DNA of 64,000 nt from Kangiella aquimarina DSM 16071. GTDB lineage: Bacteria; Pseudomonadota; Gammaproteobacteria; Enterobacterales; Kangiellaceae. The stretch is taken from contig NZ_KB893650.1 of the NCBI RefSeq assembly GCF_000374105.1, positions 1 through 64,000 on the forward strand, written 5' to 3'. Shown here in pieces: positions 18,396 to 26,867 of this stretch; the first letter of the stretch is position 1, and each line of letters opens with the position of its first letter. The position numbers were made by a program, and so were the translations under genes. The notes below the pieces were generated by a model. The model made no database searches and was not told where the DNA came from. It saw only the letters and a program-made list of their open reading frames with translations.

Positions 18396-18421
18396 AAATT
18401 CATATTTGTCTAAAGGATCGC

Positions 18422-18610
18422 TTATAGACTTTTCTTGAACTCGTCGGTCATCAACTCAAAATCTTCTTTACCAACACCGCAATCCGGGCAGTACCAGTCC
18501 TCTGGCACATCTTCCCAACGGGTTCCAGGCGCAATGCCGTCTTCTTCCCAGCCAAGCTCTTCGTCATAAATAAAGTCACACACCAGGCAACGGTATTTTC
18601 TATATTCCAC
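18422..18610 (-). CDS. rubredoxin
   Basis: A small cytoplasmic electron carrier with one iron bound by four cysteines: CLVC near residues 8-11 and CPDC near 41-44. The [20 protein letters not shown] segment is standard. At 62 aa it is slightly longer than the usual 54. No ATG is available, so the GTG at 18610 is the start, with a GAGG site upstream. Its electron acceptor is not encoded nearby. Confidence 0.93.
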   Translation of the reverse strand: MEYRKYRCLVCDFIYDEELGWEEDGIAPGTRWEDVPEDWYCPDCGVGKEDFELMTDEFKKSL

Positions 18611-18784
18611 CAGCTAAACCTCTCGAATCTCTATCTGTATGGGGTTTTCAGGCCCACATTGTAAGCATTTTGCGCTGAATTGCTAGCAACTGAGGGGACA
18701 AATAGGCCAAAGATACACCAATTGGGTAACTTCATGTTAGAATTGCGCCAACTTAAAAGTCATAACAAACATTTGGGTGCACGC

Positions 18785-19795
18785 ATGGTTTTTCAAGGCC
18801 AACATATTCTCTCCATTGACCAACTAGACCGCGAGGCGGTTGAGCGAATCCTTCAAGTTGCTGATTTAATGCACCCATACGTGGCTCGCGAAAAAAGCTG
18901 TCGTATTCTGGATGGTGCGGTTCTGGCCAACATGTTCTTCGAGCCAAGCACGCGCACCCGCATCAGCTTCGGTACAGCCTTTAATCTGCTGGGCGGCCAT
19001 GTCCGCGAGACCGTGGGGATGTCGACTTCTTCACTGGCCAAAGGCGAATCGCTATATGACACAGCGCAAGTACTATCAACTTACGCCGACGTAGTTGCCA
19101 TGCGCCACCCACAAGCTGGGTCAGTGTCAGAATTTGCCGCTGGCAGTAAAATCCCGGTGATTAATGGCGGTGACGGGCCGAATGAACATCCGACTCAGGC
19201 TCTACTTGATATTTACACCATTTTTAACGAGCTGAACCGCATTCAAAAAGGCACTGAAAATTTGCGCATCGCCATGATGGGCGACTTGAAAAACGGCCGC
19301 ACGGTCCACTCACTGACCCAATTATTGTGCGTCTTCCCGAATGTCGATTTTACCTTCGTCGCACCTAATGCTTTAGCCATGCCAGAAAAAGTGTTGGCGG
19401 TTTGCGATAAGCATAATCATCGCGTCACCATCACTGAAAGCCTCGAAGACGGCCTGCAAGGTCAGGATGTGATTTATCAGACCCGCATTCAGGAAGAGCG
19501 CTTTGAAACGCAACGCGAAGCGGATTTGTATCGCGGCAAGTACCGCCTCAATCAATCTGCATACGAGCAGTTCTGCGATCCGAACACCATCATCATGCAT
19601 CCTCTACCGCGCGACTCACGTCCGGAAGCCAATGAACTGAGCGATGACATGAATGATAATCCTAACCTGGCCATCTTCCGCCAGGCTTATTTTGGCGTCA
19701 AAGTGCGCATGGCTTTATTTGCCCTGGTACTGGGCGTCGAAGACAAGCTCAGCCAATTTGAAGCGCCAGTCACCTGGCACTCAAACAAGCTTTAG
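18785..19795 (+). CDS. pyrB: aspartate carbamoyltransferase catalytic subunit
   Basis: Joins carbamoyl phosphate and aspartate in pyrimidine synthesis. The carbamoyl-phosphate motif FFEPSTRTR, the [12 protein letters not shown] loop, [16 protein letters not shown] and HPLPR are all intact. The ATG at 18785 is preferred because relatives begin at the equivalent of [11 protein letters not shown], giving 336 aa; in-frame starts at 18734 (ATG) and 18680 (TTG) are possible and none has a strong ribosome site. No pyrI regulatory subunit follows; hemL does. The 174-nt upstream stretch shows no obvious attenuator. Confidence 0.93.
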   Translation: MVFQGQHILSIDQLDREAVERILQVADLMHPYVAREKSCRILDGAVLANMFFEPSTRTRISFGTAFNLLGGHVRETVGMSTSSLAKGESLYDTAQVLSTYADVVAMRHPQAGSVSEFAAGSKIPVINGGDGPNEHPTQALLDIYTIFNELNRIQKGTENLRIAMMGDLKNGRTVHSLTQLLCVFPNVDFTFVAPNALAMPEKVLAVCDKHNHRVTITESLEDGLQGQDVIYQTRIQEERFETQREADLYRGKYRLNQSAYEQFCDPNTIIMHPLPRDSRPEANELSDDMNDNPNLAIFRQAYFGVKVRMALFALVLGVEDKLSQFEAPVTWHSNKL

Positions 19796-19830
19796 TCTTT
19801 TGTTTTTCATTTCTTATTATCGGAACGACT

Positions 19831-21105
19831 ATGACCACATCAGATCAATTATTTAATCGCGCCAAGCAACACATTCCTGGCGGCGTCAACTCTCCTGTTC
19901 GTGCCTTCAACGGCGTTGGTGGCACTCCGATTTTCTTCAAGTCTGCGAACGGTGCTTACTTCACCTCTGCCGACAATAAACATTACGTTGATTACGTCGG
20001 CTCATGGGGGCCAATGATTCTAGGCCACAATCATCCAGCAATTTTAGAGGCGGTGATTAAAGCTGCCGAACGCGGCCTGAGCTATGGTGCGCCGACCGAA
20101 GTCGAAGCTGAAATGGCGGAAAAGATCTGCGAATTGATCCCATCGATTGAAATGGTACGCATGGTGAACTCTGGTACCGAAGCGACCATGAGTGCGATTC
20201 GTTTGGCGCGTGGTTATACCCGTCGCGACAAGATCATCAAATTTGAAGGCTGTTACCATGGCCATGCCGACTGTTTGCTGGTTAAAGCTGGTTCTGGCGC
20301 ATTAACTCTTGGCGAACCAACCTCACCGGGTGTACCTGCTGATTTTGCCAAACACACGCTAACTGCTGAGTTCAATAATCTCGACAGCGTGAAAGCTCTA
20401 TTGTCAGAGTTTGGCGACGACGTGGCCTGTATTATCGTTGAGCCAATCGCCGGTAACATGAACTGTATTCCGCCAGTACCCGGTTTCCTCGAAGGCCTAC
20501 GCGAACTGTGTGACCAACACGGCGCCGTGCTGATTTTCGATGAAGTGATGACTGGATTCAGAATGGGCGTGGACGGCGCACAAGGTTATTACAACATCAA
20601 ACCAGACATGACCTGCTTAGGCAAAGTCATAGGTGGCGGTATGCCCGTCGGCGCATTCGGCGGTAAACGCGAAATCTTTGAACAACTGGCACCACTCGGC
20701 CCTGTCTATCAGGCCGGTACCCTTTCCGGTAACCCAGTGGCCATGGCCGCAGGTCTTGCAGCCTTAAACGAATTATCAAAGCCAGACTTCTACCAGCCTC
20801 TGTTCAACTACACCGAACAACTGGTCGACGGCATGCGTTCAATCGCTCACGAAGCCAGCATCCCATTCACCACCAATCATGTTGGCTCCATGTTCGGCTT
20901 CTTCTTCAACGACGCAGAAACCGTCACCAGCTATCAACAAGTGGCCAACGGTGATCTGGAACGCTTCAAACAGTTCTACCACGCCATGCTAGACCAACAC
21001 ATCTACCTGGCTCCCTCCGCCTTCGAAGCCGGTTTCGTCTCCGCCGCACACGGCGAAAAAGAGCTCGACCTGACCTTGAGTGCCATGCGAAAAGCATTAG
21101 CTTAA
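19831..21105 (+). CDS. hemL: glutamate-1-semialdehyde 2,1-aminomutase
   Basis: A PLP enzyme making 5-aminolevulinate, the last step of the C5 route into haem. The PLP lysine lies in [17 protein letters not shown] (about residue 265); the [18 protein letters not shown] start, [11 protein letters not shown] and [10 protein letters not shown] motifs are present. The length of 424 aa is normal. It follows pyrB by 35 nt and ends at a strong terminator. Together with hemJ at 11 kb it shows the C5/HemJ form of haem synthesis. Confidence 0.97.
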   Translation: MTTSDQLFNRAKQHIPGGVNSPVRAFNGVGGTPIFFKSANGAYFTSADNKHYVDYVGSWGPMILGHNHPAILEAVIKAAERGLSYGAPTEVEAEMAEKICELIPSIEMVRMVNSGTEATMSAIRLARGYTRRDKIIKFEGCYHGHADCLLVKAGSGALTLGEPTSPGVPADFAKHTLTAEFNNLDSVKALLSEFGDDVACIIVEPIAGNMNCIPPVPGFLEGLRELCDQHGAVLIFDEVMTGFRMGVDGAQGYYNIKPDMTCLGKVIGGGMPVGAFGGKREIFEQLAPLGPVYQAGTLSGNPVAMAAGLAALNELSKPDFYQPLFNYTEQLVDGMRSIAHEASIPFTTNHVGSMFGFFFNDAETVTSYQQVANGDLERFKQFYHAMLDQHIYLAPSAFEAGFVSAAHGEKELDLTLSAMRKALA

Positions 21106-21111
21106 GCCCAT

Positions 21112-21143
21112 AAAAAATCCCGCAGCAATGCGGGATTTTTTTT
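21112..21143 (+). terminator. rho-independent terminator after hemL
   Basis: A 13-bp stem, AAAAAATCCCGCA with TGCGGGATTTTTT, and a GCAA tetraloop, 6 nt after the hemL stop. The T run makes it work in both directions. Confidence 0.9.
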
Positions 21144-21216
21144 ACTCAATAATTTCCAATAAATGATTAACTGTAGAGTGCGTCGCGAAACAGCCTAAGT
21201 TAATTAACTTCACTAA

Positions 21217-22176
21217 TCATAAGAGCATAAAAATTGCTATGAATAGAATTATTGTAAAAGCGATACTCCCATAAAGATCACTTCTATTTTTTTTCCCGTC
21301 TCCCTCTTTATTATCTTTTGAATTCAAATCTACACTTATTCTTCCAACACTCTGTACACCATCATCCTGAAAACTTTCGACCCAGTTTGGTTCGTAATCC
21401 CCAATGACGAATCTATTTATATTTTTTATATTTGGTTTTATGCCTATGGCTACTTCTTTAAATGTCCCATTTATTTCTTCATAATTAGTCCTATACTCCC
21501 AGTTATTATCTTCCCTTGGATCAATTGTTCTTGGCAACTTCTCCAAAGTTTCAAGAACTCTTTTCCGACTAAGGATTGGGCAAAGTTCATTTTCCTTTAT
21601 CGCAGACTCTAGTTCATCTTTGATTCGATCTTTATCAATATGCCAAACACCTGATTTATCAAATTCACCATAATCAAGCCAGCCTCCTCCCCATTCATAG
21701 ATTGGCATGTTTAATCTTTTACAGCCCCAAATATTAACCTCATAGTCCCTCTCTCCAAAACAATACTGTTGGGGGTTGTAGGCTTTCTGCCTGCTTCTAA
21801 AGCATCCAACGCCATAATATGTAAGTTCCTTCTTAGTTGCTGTGTGTCCATTGATCAACATCTTTGATGATTTCCATCCACCAACTAAGTCATATAAATT
21901 AATAATTAGGTCCACTTCAGTTATTGGTAATACGACACTGTGCATTGCAGACTTTCCATCTCCTTTTACAGAGTAAGATGGAATATTTTTACTAATACTA
22001 ACTGCCTTGCTGAAATTCTGGGAAGAACTATATGCGAAAGAAATTTCAACATTTGCGATATTATTGTCTGTAACGGGTATATTAACTCTGTCAGCATCAG
22101 TCACAGGGTCTCCGCACTGAGGGCAGAACTTTGAACCTTCAGTTATTCCCGCACTACACTTATCACACACCAACAT
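21217..22176 (-). CDS. zinc-ribbon protein with C-terminal membrane anchor, unknown function
   Basis: No family recognised beyond the ends. An N-terminal zinc ribbon (CDKC near residue 4 and CPQC near 19) is followed by about 265 residues of mixed structure with an aromatic, glycine-rich middle (YEWGGGWLDYGEF), and a single C-terminal hydrophobic helix (last 18 or so residues), so it would be tail-anchored facing the cytoplasm. The ATG at 22176 is chosen because AAGGGG lies just upstream; a GTG at 22182 would sit on that site. The gene is noticeably AT-rich relative to hemL and the SDR gene on either side and stands alone on its strand, which suggests recent arrival. Confidence 0.65.
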   Translation of the reverse strand: MLVCDKCSAGITEGSKFCPQCGDPVTDADRVNIPVTDNNIANVEISFAYSSSQNFSKAVSISKNIPSYSVKGDGKSAMHSVVLPITEVDLIINLYDLVGGWKSSKMLINGHTATKKELTYYGVGCFRSRQKAYNPQQYCFGERDYEVNIWGCKRLNMPIYEWGGGWLDYGEFDKSGVWHIDKDRIKDELESAIKENELCPILSRKRVLETLEKLPRTIDPREDNNWEYRTNYEEINGTFKEVAIGIKPNIKNINRFVIGDYEPNWVESFQDDGVQSVGRISVDLNSKDNKEGDGKKNRSDLYGSIAFTIILFIAIFMLL

Positions 22177-22352
22177 AAACACCCCTTAAGACATTAAGTA
22201 CCTGTTCCTAATATTTCATAATAATTAGCTTATTATTAATTGCAATCACCAATACTTGCCATTATTGAAGGTCACTTGAGCCCACCAAACCGATTAAAAT
22301 CCCCGGCGAAATATGCTTAAATGCTTCTTTTTACAGAATTCGATGATTTCCT

Positions 22353-23144
22353 ATGATGAATTTAGATTTAACGGGTAAGAATGCTTTGGTCTGTGGCTCA
22401 AGTCAGGGCATGGGTAAGGCGATTGCGGAGCAGTTGGCATCGCAAGGTGCGTCGGTGATTCTTCTGGCACGCAATAAGGCGAAGCTTGAGGCGGTTCTTG
22501 AGGGATTGGATAAGTCCAAAGGTCAGAAGCACGTGGTGCTGGTGGCGGATTTTGCCTACCCTGAACAGGTTAAGGCGACGGTTTTTGAGTTTTTGAAGAG
22601 TGGGCGTCTGGTTGAGATTCTGGTCAACAATACTGGCGGACCGGCACCGGGTCCGGCTAACTCGGCGGAAACGGAAGATTTCCTGGCGGCGTTTAATCAG
22701 CACCTGATCTGTAATCATGAGTTGATGAAGCTACTAACGCCGGGCATGAAGGAAGCGCAATACGGTCGTATTATTAATGTGATTTCAACGTCGGTTAAGC
22801 AGCCTTTGCATGGTCTCGGCGTGTCGAACACGGTACGCGGTGCAGTGGCTAACTGGGCGAAGACGCTAGCCAACGAGCTGGGCCAATTCAATATCACGGT
22901 CAATAATGTATTGCCCGGCGCGACCAATACGGTTCGCCTGGAAGCGATAATCCAGAACAAGGCGAAGAAGCAAGGCGTTTCCATCGAAGAGATGGAAGAA
23001 GAAGAAAAGTCGATTATTCCGATGCGTCGTTTCGGCGAACCAGAAGAATTCGCCAATGCGGTTGCCTTTTTAGCGTCACCAGCTGCGGCTTATATCACGG
23101 GTATCAATTTGCCAGTTGATGGCGGACGCACCAGCTGTCTGTAA
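22353..23144 (+). CDS. short-chain dehydrogenase/reductase family protein, atypical active site
   Basis: A Rossmann-fold SDR of 263 aa. The cofactor loop CGSSQGMG (about residues 14-21), NNTGGP (92-97) and the active-site serine region NVISTS (142-147) are present, as is the C-terminal PVDGGR. The normal Tyr-x3-Lys is replaced: the aligned positions are Ser158 and Arg162 (SNTVR), so standard SDR catalysis is doubtful. Ancestor proteins of this subgroup carry the same change. The aldehyde dehydrogenase gene starts 20 nt downstream, so a step in aminomuconate metabolism is possible; this is inference from position. Confidence 0.85.
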   Translation: MMNLDLTGKNALVCGSSQGMGKAIAEQLASQGASVILLARNKAKLEAVLEGLDKSKGQKHVVLVADFAYPEQVKATVFEFLKSGRLVEILVNNTGGPAPGPANSAETEDFLAAFNQHLICNHELMKLLTPGMKEAQYGRIINVISTSVKQPLHGLGVSNTVRGAVANWAKTLANELGQFNITVNNVLPGATNTVRLEAIIQNKAKKQGVSIEEMEEEEKSIIPMRRFGEPEEFANAVAFLASPAAAYITGINLPVDGGRTSCL

Positions 23145-23163
23145 TCAGCTCTAGAGAACCACT

Positions 23164-24606
23164 ATGCAAATCATCAAGAACTACGTTAATGGCCAATTGC
23201 TCGATCCGTTTGCCGGTCAGTACATTGATAATGTTGAGCCGGCCACCGGGCAGGTTTATAGCAAAATCCCAAACTCGGATGAGCACGATTTAGAGCAGGC
23301 GGTTGTTGCCGCCGAACATGCTCAAAAAGACTGGGCCAATACCTCAGTTGAAAAGCGTGCAGCTATTTTGTGTCGCCTGGCGGATATCATCGACGCCAAT
23401 GCTGATATGCTGGCGGAAGCTGAAGCAATCGATAACGGTAAGCCGATAACGCTGGCCAAAAATGTCGATATTTATCGTGCCTCGGCCAACATCCGTTTTT
23501 TTGCCCAGGCCATTACTCAGTTCTCCAGTGAAAGTCATGCCATGGAAGATGTTGCGATCAACTACACGCTGCGTGATCCGATTGGTGTGGTTGGTTGTAT
23601 TTCTCCATGGAACTTACCACTGTATCTTTTCACCTGGAAAATCGCGCCAGCATTGGCCAGCGGCAATGCCGTGATTGCCAAGCCATCGGAAATCACACCG
23701 ATGACGGCGTTCCTGTTTTCCAAGCTGTGCATCGAAGCAGGTTTGCCTGATGGAGTGTTAAATATTCTGCATGGCACTGGCCCTAGCATTGGCGGCCCGT
23801 TGACCACTCACCCGAAAATCAAGGCGCTCAGCTTTACTGGTGGTACAGCAACCGGTGCTCAGATTACCAAAGTGACGGCAGGTATGTTCAAGAAACTGTC
23901 TCTCGAACTGGGTGGCAAAAACCCAACCTTGGTGTTTGCCGACTGTGACTTTGAAGACACCGTAAATAATGTGGTCCGCGCGGCCTTTTCGAATCAAGGG
24001 CAGATTTGTTTGTGTGGTTCTCGAATTTATATTGAGCGCCCTATTTATGAAAAGTTTAAGCTGGCTTTCGTAGAGAAAGTCCAACAAATCAAAATTGGCG
24101 ATCCGCTCCAAACTGATACTCAACACGGCGCTTTGGTTTCTAAAGCACACATGGAAAAAGTACTGTCTTATATTGAACTGGCGCAGGAAGAAGGCGGTAC
24201 TATTTTGACGGGTGGCAACCAGGTGACATTAGAAGGTCGTTGCGAAAATGGTTTCTTTGTCGAGCCTACCGTCATTGAAGGCCTAACCAATCACTGTCGT
24301 ACCAATCAAGAAGAAATCTTTGGTCCGGTATGCACCATCATGCCGTTTGATACTGACGACGAAGCGATCATACTCGCAAATGGTACAGAATATGGTTTGG
24401 CTTCGAGTGTCTGGACCAATGATTTAAAACGTGCCCATCGAGTGGCCAAGGAAATCGAAGCGGGCATTGTCTGGATCAACTGCTGGTTGCTACGCGATTT
24501 GCGCACTCCTTTTGGCGGCGTTAAAAGTTCAGGAGTCGGACGCGAGGGTGGATTAGAAGCCTTACGCTTTTTCACCGAAGCCAAGAATGTGTGCGTAAAG
24601 TATTAA
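23164..24606 (+). CDS. aldehyde dehydrogenase, 2-aminomuconate 6-semialdehyde type
   Basis: NAD-dependent dehydrogenase of 480 aa. The SPWNLPLYLFTWKIAPALASGN segment (in outline about 147-168), the glutamate in LELGGKNP and the catalytic cysteine in NQGQICLCGSRIY place it in the ALDH8A1/AmnC/NbaE branch, as does NCWLLRDLRTPFGGVK near the C-terminus. The expected reaction is 2-aminomuconate semialdehyde to 2-aminomuconate, right after the ACMS decarboxylase step encoded at 30.8 kb. It shares an operon with the SDR gene. A 2-hydroxymuconic semialdehyde activity is an alternative. Confidence 0.9.
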   Translation: MQIIKNYVNGQLLDPFAGQYIDNVEPATGQVYSKIPNSDEHDLEQAVVAAEHAQKDWANTSVEKRAAILCRLADIIDANADMLAEAEAIDNGKPITLAKNVDIYRASANIRFFAQAITQFSSESHAMEDVAINYTLRDPIGVVGCISPWNLPLYLFTWKIAPALASGNAVIAKPSEITPMTAFLFSKLCIEAGLPDGVLNILHGTGPSIGGPLTTHPKIKALSFTGGTATGAQITKVTAGMFKKLSLELGGKNPTLVFADCDFEDTVNNVVRAAFSNQGQICLCGSRIYIERPIYEKFKLAFVEKVQQIKIGDPLQTDTQHGALVSKAHMEKVLSYIELAQEEGGTILTGGNQVTLEGRCENGFFVEPTVIEGLTNHCRTNQEEIFGPVCTIMPFDTDDEAIILANGTEYGLASSVWTNDLKRAHRVAKEIEAGIVWINCWLLRDLRTPFGGVKSSGVGREGGLEALRFFTEAKNVCVKY

Positions 24607-24641
24607 CTCTTTCAAGCCTCGTATAAAAACTTTGTTCCACA

Positions 24642-24668
24642 AAAAAGCCCCATTAATTGGGGCTTTTT
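24642..24668. terminator. bidirectional rho-independent terminator
   Basis: AAAAAGCCCC and GGGGCTTTTT arms enclose a short AT loop, between the convergent aldehyde dehydrogenase and metalloprotease genes. T runs are present on both strands. Confidence 0.85.
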
Positions 24669-24686
24669 CTTACCTGCAATAAACGA

Positions 24687-25796
24687 TTAATTTACACGAA
24701 TCGGAATGTAAGTTGCGTTATTGCTTTCTTCTACTTCCGCGATGGTGTTGTTCGGATCTAACAAACCACCTAAGAAGTAGTTTTGACCAGAATTCAACGT
24801 TGATGGGATGGTTACCGTTCTAGTTGAAGTATAAACACTACCTTCTGGTTGTAGTGCAAATGAGGTGCTTGCAATTAGCGTATCTGCAGTACTGATGAAA
24901 TTATTGGTTGAAACATAATAGTAAATCGTTGGTGCCTGACCTGATTCTCCATTATTTTCATAGGTTAATTCCATACGAACCTGCTGGCCTTTGCTGACGT
25001 TGTAGCGACGTTCGCCATTTACGGTTGTGTAAGGCAGTTCAACACCCGAAGTGTTATACAACTTAGTACGAATGTGTGAGCTATAGGCACCGCTCGCACC
25101 ACTGTATTTCCAATGGACTAAACCGACGTCCTGCACGTTACCTGCGTTATTACCATACAACTGACGTAGACCATAGTTAGCATCTTCGCCCATATAGGCT
25201 AACGCATACACATAGTTACGATGGATATGATCCCAGTCCTGACCCATGATGCTGTAGCGACCATTTTCATGGCCTAAGCCAGCGCCATGACCAAACTCAT
25301 GCAACGCAGTGGTTTTGAATGGGCGTTCTGCACCACCATATGGAATCATATCTTCAGCACGACCACGAATACCGTATTCAACACCAGGAGTATAGTTCAC
25401 GGTGTTTTTGAACACGATGTCAGCTTCGGTAATTTTATTGGTCCAGCCAAAGAACCAGCTGCATGAACTCCAGGTATAAGCTACTGCTGGCGCACTGATG
25501 CTGCTTGACCACCAGACTTCATTCTGGCCGTTATTCATGCCTACTGATGTATCATCATATTGCATTGAAAAACGGATTTTACTCGGGTTCTTGTTGAACT
25601 GAGTTATCACATGACCCAGCGCTGTGCGGTAGTCATTTCCTGATGGGAAACCTACTGAGCTGGCTCGGAAAGTAACACTGTTGGTGTTCCATTTTTTGTA
25701 TACACCATTACATGAGGTGTCTAAAGTTGCTGCTTCAGTTTTCATACCAAGAAATGATGCAGCGATTACGCTAGAGATTAAAATTAATTTCTTCAT
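24687..25796 (-). CDS. secreted matrixin-like zinc metalloprotease with C-terminal CARDB-like domain
   Basis: An exported protease of 369 aa. A signal peptide (about residues 1-22) is followed by a metzincin domain with the zinc site HEFGHGAGLGHE (His166, Glu167, His170, His176) and the Met-turn SIMGQD (Met184). The C-terminal 150 residues look like a CARDB/immunoglobulin-type module (LDPNNTIAEVEESNN). No classical cysteine-switch propeptide is seen. A strong CTC/GGAG-type ribosome site and a 24-nt gap tie it to the upstream secreted protein gene, and the two are probably made together. Confidence 0.88.
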   Translation of the reverse strand: MKKLILISSVIAASFLGMKTEAATLDTSCNGVYKKWNTNSVTFRASSVGFPSGNDYRTALGHVITQFNKNPSKIRFSMQYDDTSVGMNNGQNEVWWSSSISAPAVAYTWSSCSWFFGWTNKITEADIVFKNTVNYTPGVEYGIRGRAEDMIPYGGAERPFKTTALHEFGHGAGLGHENGRYSIMGQDWDHIHRNYVYALAYMGEDANYGLRQLYGNNAGNVQDVGLVHWKYSGASGAYSSHIRTKLYNTSGVELPYTTVNGERRYNVSKGQQVRMELTYENNGESGQAPTIYYYVSTNNFISTADTLIASTSFALQPEGSVYTSTRTVTIPSTLNSGQNYFLGGLLDPNNTIAEVEESNNATYIPIRVN

Positions 25797-25820
25797 TGTA
25801 CTTCCTCCGTGAAGTCAAAA

Positions 25821-26585
25821 TTATTGATGGTCAACATCGTCAATGATGTCTTGAGCTGACTGCTTTGCTCGAGCAGGGACCGCTGGCGCTGGCATTGCAA
25901 CTGGCACCGCCGCTGAGAATCGCTGAGCAATACTTGCGCTCTTGATTTCTTTGGCTGGCTTGCCTTTCATCGCAGACTGAACGGCTTTCTTAAACTGCTG
26001 AACCGATGCACCTTTTGCCTGAGCTTGTGCAGGCAATGTCTTGCCGGCAATTTCGCCCTGCTGATCATCCATCGCTACTGGGCGCTGCGCCTTTTCAGCT
26101 GACTTTCCGATTTGCACAGGTTTGCCGCTTTCAGTAAAGACTTCACCACTTTTTACTTTGAAGAAACCTTCTGAACAGCGAACCAATGGACATTGGCCAT
26201 CATCTTTCTCGGCTAGCATGAGAATGTTCTCTTCACCAAGATTGAACTCAGGAACATTGGATACTTCAAGCACATCATACTGAGTGTCACTGATTTTTTT
26301 GATGCCGCCAATAAAGCGTAGTGTTACCTGGCGACCATTTTGGCGACCTTGAAAATCATCTTCGATTTGATAGGTCACGAAGGTATGAGGAATGCCTTCC
26401 ACAGAGTCCTTGTAGTCAATATTAACAACTTTTCCCTGAACAATGTGTTGAGCTTCTTTTGCGAGTGATTCAATTCCTTTCGAATCATTCATTGATGCCA
26501 TGGTGGGTAGTGATGCCAATGTTAGAGCAGAAAAAACTGCACCTAGCACTGCACTTTTTTTTGTCATTAAGTGGTTTTGTTTCAT
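25821..26585 (-). CDS. secreted protein of unknown function upstream of the metalloprotease
   Basis: Not recognised as a named family. An N-terminal signal peptide (about residues 1-31, ending TMASM) precedes a beta-rich domain (about 40-165; ...VVNIDYKDSVEG..., LRFIGG, a CPLVRC cysteine pair). A lysine/alanine/proline-rich low-complexity tail (about 175-254) ends in DDVDH. An AAGGAG ribosome site precedes the ATG. It lies first in a two-gene unit with the matrixin-like protease, so an escort, inhibitor or substrate role is plausible but unproven. Confidence 0.7.
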   Translation of the reverse strand: MKQNHLMTKKSAVLGAVFSALTLASLPTMASMNDSKGIESLAKEAQHIVQGKVVNIDYKDSVEGIPHTFVTYQIEDDFQGRQNGRQVTLRFIGGIKKISDTQYDVLEVSNVPEFNLGEENILMLAEKDDGQCPLVRCSEGFFKVKSGEVFTESGKPVQIGKSAEKAQRPVAMDDQQGEIAGKTLPAQAQAKGASVQQFKKAVQSAMKGKPAKEIKSASIAQRFSAAVPVAMPAPAVPARAKQSAQDIIDDVDHQ

Positions 26586-26819
26586 AAAACATACTCCTTG
26601 TTGATTAATCGCTTATTCCATATAAGCAGGAGTTATATTATGAATTTTGCTGGCCTTGACAATATGCCAAAACCTGTAACTTATTGATTTTCATATTTGC
26701 ATTGGATTTTTGATGGGTTTTCAGCGATTGCGGGTTCAATTGTGAGAAATCGCTTACACCAGAACGGCGGATTTGCTATGGGTTTATACTGACGGGTTAT
26801 CCGTAAATATATTTATAGT

Positions 26820-26847
26820 AAAAAAAGGCGGCCACTTTGGGCCGCCC
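26820..26847 (-). terminator. rho-independent terminator of the DUF885 gene
   Basis: On the minus strand GGCGGCC and GGCCGCC arms flank a short loop, followed by eight T. It lies about 20 nt after the DUF885 stop. Confidence 0.85.
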
Positions 26848-26867
26848 TTCCATCTGCTTAATACCGC

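Noticed and set aside
22715-23056. Minus-strand open frame of 113 codons opposite the SDR gene
   Set aside because: Antisense to conserved SDR motifs and without any family features.
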